In this document: positions 57,249-64,000 of the stretch, in pieces
How positions within the stretch are numbered: position 1 is the first letter of the stretch
Layout of the letters: every line of letters starts with the position of its first letter
Assembly: GCA_023052935.1 (NCBI GenBank)
Contig: CM041297.1
Location: forward strand, 52,557,917-52,621,916
Length of the DNA stretch: 64,000 bases
DNA from: Piezodorus guildinii
Taxonomy: Eukaryota > Arthropoda > Insecta > Hemiptera > Pentatomidae
Direction of reading: 5' to 3'
Program-made: the position numbers and the translations under genes
Notes under the pieces: model-generated
What the model saw: the letters and a program-made list of their open reading frames with translations, nothing else
Databases searched by the model: none
What the model was told of the DNA's origin: nothing

Positions 57249-57295
57249 GGCACTGGGGGCGCTCTGCATCTTCAATAGGCCGCCAGGTGGCAGCA
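57249..57295 (+). promoter_or_regulatory. Two CTCF-like motifs
   Basis: GGCACTGGGGGCGCTC (57249-57264) and CCGCCAGGTGGCAGCA (57280-57295) both resemble the bilaterian CTCF consensus (CCACTAGGGGGCGC / CCASYAGRKGGCRS) in the same orientation, 15 bp apart, in a unique GC-richer segment. A candidate insulator site next to the Jockey-3 insertion. Confidence 0.4.
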
Positions 57296-57692
57296 CGTAC
57301 ATTTCTCTTTTTGGAACTCGAAACAAATGGTATACAGTCATGTTGCTGTTTTAATATTCTAATTTTTGAATTCCTTAAAGTCAACCTTGAATTCATTTCC
57401 ACATTCTTTGTCCCTCTCCTGTTTTCAAAGTAAAACATAAATAATGTATAATTGCAATTGGAGGCAGAGGACTAAATAACAGGTAATAATAAAATAAAAA
57501 TAAACTTTATTCACATATTTACATTTTGACAAAATGTTAACAATGATTTTGGATGAGTCATCCTTACAATCAGAAAATATTTTTGTTTTTTTGTGATTAT
57601 AGTACATTAGCCTAATGGCAAACATATGGTGAAAAATTGAGGTTACTTTGCGATTGTAGGAAAAATTATACAAAAAACCTACGCATAAAAAC

Positions 57693-57830
57693 TACACATA
57701 AAATAATTGAGAATACATAAAATATTTAAAGATACATGAAATAATTGAGAATACATAAAATAATTGAAAATACATGAAATAATTGAAAATACATAAATTA
57801 ATAGAAAATACATAATATGATTGAAAATTA
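57693..57830. repeat. 19-20 bp tandem repeat in Jockey-3 3' UTR
   Basis: About seven copies of ATACATAAAATAATTGAGA with small changes, just downstream of the ORF2 stop on the minus strand. Confidence 0.85.
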
Positions 57831-57856
57831 TAAAATTTATAACATAAGAAAGTAAG

Positions 57857-60569
57857 TTAATTTAATAATACATGTTTTGTTCTCTTATGAGTATATCGTT
57901 TTAGTGAAAATTTATTGTAATTACCGATTTCTTTTATTAATGGGTTTTTAGAGACTGGAGTTTTACTGAAGTAAGAAGCTGTTTGTGAATGGACAAGTTG
58001 TTTGATTGTAGGAAGCTGCAAGTCTTGGAGCATTGATGATATTTTCGTGTATCGGGGGAAATTATTAATTATCCGCATTGACAAGTTTTGAATTCTCTCG
58101 AGTTTATGGAAGTTAGTCGAGCAGGATGAGCTCCAGACTGGAGAGGCGTATGTGATTAACGGGCGGATGACTGATTTATATATTGTTAATTTGTTTTGAG
58201 TACTCAAACGGGATTTTCTATTAAAGTAAGGAAACATTTTGTATATTATTTTTTTCGCCTTGTCAAGTTTTCTGTTGATGTGGTCGGTGAAAGTAAGTGA
58301 TTTGTCTAAAGTAAGGCCTAAGTACTGTACAGATTTTGACCATGGGATGAGAGCTGAATTTAACTTAATTTGGTGGTTTATTTTTGAGCGACGTTTAGTG
58401 AACAGGATTGCTTCAGATTTGGTGGGATTAATTTTCAATTTCCATTTGTTGCAATACTTGTTAAATTGTTTAAAGTATTGTTGTAAGCGATTTACTACAG
58501 TATCTATACGATATGATGAAGTATACAATGCAGTGTCATCGGCGTATAAAGACCTCGTCACAAATGGGTTGGTCGGTAGGTCGGAAATGAACAAATTAAA
58601 TAGAATTGGAGATAAGCAAGAGCCTTGGGGAAGACCCACCGAGATAGGGAGAGTATCGGAAGTAGATTTGCCAACTTGAATATAAAACTGTCTATTTGAT
58701 AAATATGAGTGAATAATGTGAATCAGGTATGGCGGAAAATTATATGAGATTAATTTGTATATGAGTCCGGAGTGCCACACAGTATCAAATGCTTTTTCTA
58801 GGTCCAGAAGGAGCATACCGGTATGTTTGCGTTCGTTAAAGGCTTTAGTGATGAAGTCAGTGAGTCGTGCCAATTGGTCAACGGTGGAGTGGTGTTCCCT
58901 AAAACCAAATTGTTCATCTATTAGTAAATTATTTAGTCTAATATGCTTGTTAATTCGTTTGAGTATTAGTTTTTCTAGAATTATGGATAGTATATTTAGT
59001 AGACTTATAGGTCTGTAGTTAGAAACATTACTGTGGTCTTTATTTGGTTTTTTTTATAACTATAGTTTTGGAAGTTTTCCAGACTATGGGGAAGTAACTA
59101 AATCTTAATATGGAATTAAATATTTTGGTTAAAAAATAAATAGATTTTCGGCTTAAATTTTTTATTACTAGGGAGGGAATGCTATCATCGCCTGGGGCTT
59201 TTTTAGGTTTTAGACCTTTAATGATTTTTCCGGTTTCTTTTGGAGAGATAGATGAGAAATTAACAGTAAGAGGTGATTTTAAATAATCGCGGACGGATTT
59301 CAGAATTTTTCGGTTGTGGTGATTTGATCCAAAGAGAGAAGTAATTGAGGGAGTTGTTTGGAAATGCTTGGCTAATAGTTGAGCTTTATCTCTGTCCAGA
59401 TATGCATAGCCGTCATTATTTTTTAAAGGAGGAATTTTCGGAGACTGCTTAGTTAAATTCTTGTGAATTTTCCACATTTTATTATCCCCTGGCTGACAGG
59501 ATTTCAAAACCGTAGCCCAGTTTTCGTTTTTCCAATTATTAAGACGTGTTTTAATATAACTATTTAGTTTATTATAGACTAATTTGGTTTTTGGGTTATT
59601 ATTACGTTGGAAGTATCTTTTTAATCTATTTTTAATGTATATCAGGGCTCTGAGTCGGTAGGGTAAATCATTATGATAATGTGGATGGTGATACTGTTGT
59701 GGAATGGATAACGACATGGATAATTTGATATGTTTATAAAAATCAATTAGAGTAGTATCGATTTCTTTCGAATCATTTATGGTCGGATTTATGTTGATTC
59801 GGGAATCTAGCTCTTTCCTGAACTTTTGCCAGTCAGCGTCTTTGAGCGAAAATTTGAGTATTTTTGAAACTGTAGGTAGGGGAGATTGAATACGAAAAAT
59901 TACGGGATTATGGTCTGAATTTAGAAATGGTAAAGAGATAAGAGGTGATAAATTGTAAATATTTTTCGTTAGAGCCAAATCGATAATACTAGGTTTGTAA
60001 TTACGTTGAGTCGGTATATGGGTTGGTTCAGGCGGACTGTGTAGTTGAATGAGGTTTTTTACTATGAAGTTTAGAACGAATTTACCGTTTTTATTTGTTC
60101 TGTTACAGTTCCACTGTGTGTGCTTAGCGTTTAGGTCTCCAAAGATGATCACTTGTTTATTTAATTTGAATAGTTTAGTCATGTCTGGAATATTTATTTT
60201 ATTTGGCGGGATGTACACAGATATTACAGTGGTTGATTTATTGTTAATAATTGTATTAATCGCAACGGCTTCGGTAGACATTAAGTCAGGAGCTTGTATA
60301 AAATGGTGCTGGACATCGGAACGGACTAAGAGCATGACGCCCCCACCTGCTCTGCTACGATCTCGTCTATAAATGACATATCCCGGAAGCGAGAAACGAT
60401 CAGTTTCAGAAAGACGTGTTTCACAAACAGAGACTAAATGGGGTTGATTATGATTTAGAAATAATTTAAATTCTACATCGTTTCCGCGAATAGTTTGTGC
60501 GTTCCACATCATAAATTTAATTTTACTATTGTCACTAGTCATTAGAAATTTTTGAATGAGTTGTGGCAT
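57857..60569 (-). pseudogene. Jockey-3 ORF2, endonuclease-reverse transcriptase, one frameshift
   Basis: About 904 codons if read across one +1 nucleotide in an A8 run (59048-59055). Endonuclease part: FMMWNAQTIRGND, VSVCETRLSETDRF, RRDRSRAGGGVMLLVRSDV, FGDLNAKHTQWN and SDHNPVIFR. RT part: NYRPISLLNILSIILEKLI, EQFGFREHHSTVDQLARLTD, LLDLEKAFDTVWHSGLIYKL, VGLPQGSCLSPILFNLFISD, YADDTALY. Ends KRYTHKRTKHVLLN with no RNase H. Start Met at 60569 or MTSDNSK nine residues later. One A fewer would restore the frame, so this may be a sequencing or slippage event. Confidence 0.9.
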
Positions 60570-60791
60570 CTATTATAACGTTAAGGAGAAAGCTTGTTGT
60601 GGTAGAGTACGGGATATAAACGCTGATTTTAAGTTTTGTTGAATTAAGGCCAAGGCAAAAGTTGTTTATATCGCCGCTTTTACAATTGTAATTTAACAAG
60701 ACAGTGTATATAAACAACTTTACAACGCTAACACTCATAAGAGATTTGAATATATAATTATTATGAATATATTTGCACAATAGGATGACCA

Positions 60792-61928
60792 TTAATCAAA
60801 CATAGAAAGTATGCCTTCTACTAGAATAAAGATTTTTGACATACCGTCTTCGGTGCTTTTTAGTTGTGATAAAATTTTTTTGAAGTTTGTAATTAATTTA
60901 CTTACATTAAATAGATTAAATATACCTTTTATTTCTTTAAAACAGTCAGACATCGTAGGTTCATTAGGGTTGTTGTTGACGGTTTTCGGAGAGAACGTGT
61001 TTTGAGGCCACGGAGATTTCGGGGTTGGTAGTACTGGAAATTCTTGATCGCTTTGTGTAAATGTTTTTCGTGGAATCGCTCGTAGTGCTGGTTTTTTTTT
61101 TGCTTAGCTGTAGTTCGAGATTTCTTTGGTATTTGGAGCATTGCGTGGAGTTTGAAAAATGTTCATCAGAGCAATTGCAGCATTTGGGTTTGAAACCGTC
61201 AATTAATGTATTTGGGCAATTCTTTGAAAGATGTTCTCCGGCACATTTCAGACATCTTGGATTTTTGAAGCAATTTCGTGCCACGTGGTTAAATTCCTGG
61301 CATTTGTAACATTGAATTAAAGTTTTGTTTGACCTATATTTCTCCCATTTTATTACTATGTTACAACAGTAGTGAAGGTTATTTACTTTGGCTAGCTGTT
61401 CTTTATTGTCCAAAATTATTATTAATATCGGAAGCTTTATTACCCCGTTTTCGGATTTTTTTTCCATTTGATAGATTTTATGAATGACCAGGCCTTGATT
61501 TTTTAGGTCGGACGAAATTTCTTCTATAGGAAACTCAGGAGGCATACCTTTTAGGATAATTTTTGGTTTTGTTTCACTTTTCGGGGTGAAAGTGTGAAAA
61601 CCGAGGTTGAGATCTTTAAAAGCACTTTTTACAAGTTCGAAGTCTTCGCTGTTTTGGACGTAGATTGTAGTTTTATTCATGTTATATTTTATATTTAAGT
61701 CTTTAACTTTTACTTTTAAATCATTGACAGTACCACTGATATTGTTGTAAGATGAGTTAACGATTATTGGGGGTATTGGCTTTTCTTCTGTTTATGATTT
61801 ACAATGTTTTTTAAGATCTCCGTGTCTTCTTCATCTAAATCTGAAAGTAAATCATAACTATTGGAGGTTTCAATATTGAACTCACCTCTTTTACGTTTGG
61901 TTGAAGTACCTGGTATCTGTTCTGCCAT
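60792..61928 (-). pseudogene. Jockey-3 ORF1, gag-like protein, two frameshifts
   Basis: Start at ATG 61928 (MAEQIPGTSTKRKRGEF). A one-base loss near 61793 moves to the frame of INMKT-type sequence beginning MNKTTIYVQNSEDFELVKSA at 61680. This holds a PRE_C2HC-like part (LGFHTFTPKSETKPKIILKG) and knuckles CYKCQEFNHVARNC, CLKCAGEHLSKNC and CCNCSDEHFSNSTQC. An extra A in the A10 run (61092-61101) then shifts into a frame ending DCFKEIKGIFNLFN and ILVEGILSMFD before TAA 60794-60792. That last stretch, hydrophobic with helices, is typical of ORF1 C-termini. Confidence 0.82.
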
Positions 61929-62137
61929 AGTTCGTGCTTGGCCCCCGATCGGGGCGCCCTTGATTGTTCTACTTTGATGAGTGGTGAACAATTAAAAACT
62001 AACAGAGAAACACGAAATTTACCACTTAAAACATAGAATAAGTTATAAAAATCCTAGTAAAAAATATATCACTTTTATAACCTTATATCACCAAAAACAA
62101 CAGGTAATATATTTTGTTCTCAACAAAATGTATTTAT

Positions 62138-62140
<3 letters not shown>

Positions 62141-62231
<91 letters not shown>
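62141..62231. repeat. poly(T) tract, 91 nt
   Basis: Longest homopolymer in the window, about 30 bp outside the Jockey-3 5' end, so not this element's tail. Possibly the poly(A) of an older minus-strand retrocopy. Length may be an assembly artefact. Confidence 0.85.
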
Positions 62232-62599
62232 CTTAAAGCTCTACATTTTGAAACCCTTGCATATGTACATAGATTATGCCTATAATACAAATTAATTAAT
62301 AGCTTAATTTATTTTTGTATCTGTGCAGTATCTGATTGTAGTCTACATGGAAGGGCCAAAACGTAGGATTTTACAACAAAATGAAGTATACTATTTTCTT
62401 TTATGGTAATCGCAACAAACTAAGTATCAAAAAATTATTATTTAGAATTATATTTTATGTTAACAGCTTAAGTGCTTTTTTTCCACACCACTTATTCATA
62501 GATTGTTCTATGTAGCTTATGGCAAATCTCTGGTATTAAAACTCATAGAACAAAGTTCAACTCAGAACAATATAAATGAATAAAGACAGATAGTTTAAG

Positions 62600-62795
62600 A
62601 TGTTCGTTAATTTCAAATTTCATTGCATGTAGGTTTCAGATTGAAATAGTTTGATAGGGTTAATGCCAAATTTTAAAAATTTCAAATTTCTTCCTCTAAA
62701 CTACATTAAAGTTTGTCGAAAATTTGATTAAGAATAATTAGCCATATCTGCTTGTTAGGAATGATAAAAAAATGGATAAATATGAAATATTAAAG
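62600..62795 (+). repeat. R1 repeat copy (g), internal fragment
   Basis: CATGTAGGTTTCAGATTGAA, ATAGTTTGATAGGG and CATATCTGCTTGTTAGGAAT match the central part of R1 in order. Confidence 0.65.
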
Positions 62796-62817
62796 AATTT
62801 TAATTAAAAGTGTACTT

Positions 62818-63035
62818 GGGGTTACCGGTAACATGGTGGTTAACATAATAGCCTCTTATGTCAAAAGTCCCGGGTTCAAACCCGCAGGTGGGCCTAGGAT
62901 TTTTTAATGGGAGTAAAAAATCTGTATGCCGTTCTTCGGAGGGGACGTTAAAAAGGTGGTCCCGAGCCTTTGTGATGCCAGGTACTCGTTAAACATCCCT
63001 ATCCTAATTAAACCCGGATAGGCAGGATTTTTAAC
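62818..63035 (+). mobile_element. SINE-B, tail-to-tail pair, left copy
   Basis: Head GGGGTTACCGGTAACATGGT, B box GGGTTCAAACCCGC, body to GGATAGGCAGGATTTTTAAC; the last ~60 bp and tail are missing where it meets the inverted right copy. Confidence 0.9.
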
Positions 63036-63041
63036 AGTTTG

Positions 63042-63328
63042 TTTCTTTGTTTATTTATTTAACGTCCTTTTATGCTGCTGTGGCTAATCGGCACGATGCT
63101 ACAGTGGGAGTCCTAAATTTTGCCTGTTCGGGTTTTATAAGGATAGGGATCTTCAACGAGTATCTGTCATCGCACAGGCCGGGACCACTTTTTAACGTTC
63201 CATCCGAAGGACGGCATAACAAAGGATTTTTTACTCCCATTAAAAATTCTAGGGCCACCTGCGGGTTTGAACCCGGGACCTTAGGCATAGGAGGCTGTTA
63301 TGCTAACCACCACGCTACAGGTAACCCC
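63042..63328 (-). mobile_element. SINE-B, tail-to-tail pair, right copy
   Basis: Minus strand: head GGGGTTACCTGTAGCGTGGT at 63328, B box GGGTTCAAACCCGC, complete body and GACGTTAAATAAATAAACAA tail at 63042. Forms a ~210-bp inverted repeat with 62818-63035. Confidence 0.93.
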
Positions 63329-63659
63329 TATTTAAACAGCTAATTATACAATAATATATTTGTTTTAGTTTTATAGGGCCTTCTATAACAATTATTGTCA
63401 AGATTTGATTTTCTGAGATATTAATAATGTGAGGTAATGTTTCAGATAAAGGAACATTGCGAACTTTGTGTGAAGGAATTAAATTTGTGGACCAATTGCC
63501 TTCTCTTTAATTAAAAGGAGAGAAAAATGGTCCTAACAATAAATAAATATTATTTATTATCAATAATGAATCTTAGTATAGTCAAAAACAAAAAAATACT
63601 AACAGCAAAATTCGAGATCTTATGTTTAAAGGTGCCTAGAACCCGAATAATGAATTAAA
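63329..63659. other. AT-rich intergenic DNA
   Basis: Nothing recognised. Confidence 0.4.
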
Positions 63660-64000
63660 ATAATCCGTCTGCCTAATGCCGTAAGCGGCTTTTTACCAAA
63701 ACTACTTGACCGATTTTTTCAAGATTCGCCACAAAAAATACCACGGTATCTGACGGTAATCCTAACACCTCAGCGTTGATATGCGCCGTATAATTTTTAA
63801 ATGGAGACCGATTACAAATGTTTTGATTCAATAAATCAGTTTTTGTAGCTTGAGAATATTTTGGATACAGTTTTAAGAACAGGATTGGGTGACGAACGAA
63901 AAAAAAAATATATTAATAAGAAAATTGAAAAATGCTCATAACTCAGTTATTTTAGAAGATAAAGAAAAAATTATTTAGTATTCTTTAATTAGGGCACTAA
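63660..64000 (+). repeat. R2 repeat copy (b), runs off the window
   Basis: AAAACTACTTGACCGATTTT, TATCTGACGG, GACCGATTACAAATG and CATAACTCAGTTATTTTAGA parallel 46262-46560. The phrase about a low-complexity ACTACTTGACCGATTTTTTC block is common in long non-coding transposons; class unknown. Confidence 0.5.

Larger units (their letters stand above)
57489..62098 (-). mobile_element. Jockey-3, full-length Jockey-type LINE
   Basis: Flanked by a perfect 11-bp duplication AACAGGTAATA at 57478-57488 and 62099-62109. On the minus strand: 5' UTR of ~170 bp, ORF1, a 222-bp spacer, ORF2 and a ~370-bp 3' UTR with a minisatellite and a GTGAATAAAG signal, ending in (TTTTA)-rich sequence without a long poly(A). 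Both ORFs are broken only by single-nucleotide shifts (near 61793, 61092-61101, 59048-59055), two of them in A-runs. A different Jockey lineage from Jockey-1 and Jockey-2. Confidence 0.93.

Noticed and set aside
57063..57441. Four overlapping open frames of 69-97 codons on both strands
   Set aside because: They exclude each other, show no domain, and the stretch is better explained as GC-richer unique regulatory-type DNA with fewer stops.
58239..58679. 146-codon plus-strand open frame
   Set aside because: Antisense shadow of the Jockey-3 reverse transcriptase.
63047..63343. 98-codon open frame on the plus strand
   Set aside because: It lies entirely in a SINE-B copy read antisense; similar frames appear in the other SINE-B copies (11014, 45463).

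Overview
This is a eukaryotic, AT-rich, repeat-dominated genomic window, most likely from an arthropod. The basis is several Jockey-type non-LTR retrotransposons (LINEs), a piggyBac transposase relic, three tRNA-derived SINE families, nuclear tRNA-Val(CAC) genes, many (TA)n microsatellites and the absence of any bacterial-style gene organisation. I cannot name the species. I see no complete host protein-coding gene. The window reads as intergenic or giant-intron DNA into which mobile elements have inserted repeatedly, often inside each other.

Layout. 1-1135: two LINE fragments, one carrying a SINE inside its coding sequence. 1819-8803: two copies of a ~0.9-kb repeat (here R1) in inverted orientation; one is split by a SINE (SINE-C), the other by a nearly intact Jockey element (Jockey-1, 3477-8025, target-site duplications visible). 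8804-16029: SINEs, an R1 copy, unique AT-rich DNA and a TATA-box promoter candidate near 9249. 16030-18870: three LINE relics. 19687-20571: another R1; 20865-20937: tRNA-Val(CAC). 22490-30176: SINEs, LINE 3' UTR fossils, a decayed Jockey relic and hairpins. 31182-36022: Jockey-2 on the minus strand, with both ORFs open. 36192-36264: a second, identical tRNA-Val in inverted orientation with duplicated flanks. 37400-40080: CR1-like LINE 3' ends, one nested in another repeat (R3). 41016-41095: one possible host exon. 44660-46100: a palindromic tandem cluster built from SINE-B heads and a 21-bp minisatellite. 50417-50850: internally deleted piggyBac transposase. 51590-53040: RTE/CR1-like relic. 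57249-57295: two CTCF-like motifs. 57489-62098: Jockey-3 on the minus strand, full length with an 11-bp target-site duplication, broken only by 1-nt frameshifts. 62818-63328: two SINE-B copies tail to tail.

How the parts work together. The three Jockey elements each have ORF1 (gag-like, PRE_C2HC-type region plus three zinc knuckles) and ORF2 (APE-type endonuclease plus reverse transcriptase, no RNase H). They join the ORFs in three ways: an 11-bp overlap, a direct TAA-ATG abutment, and a ~220-bp spacer. LINE machinery of this general kind presumably mobilised the SINEs. The SINE families differ in tail: SINE-A often ends in oligo(T), SINE-B in (TAAA)n, SINE-C in (GAA)n. Between repeats lie several GC-richer unique islands (about 1360-1670, 9060-9420, 12430-12720, 18990-19240, 22850-23090, 25250-25600, 38820-39080, 41930-42400, 44000-44340, 49000-49260, 57130-57440). 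These are the best candidates for host regulatory DNA. All element names here are local labels.
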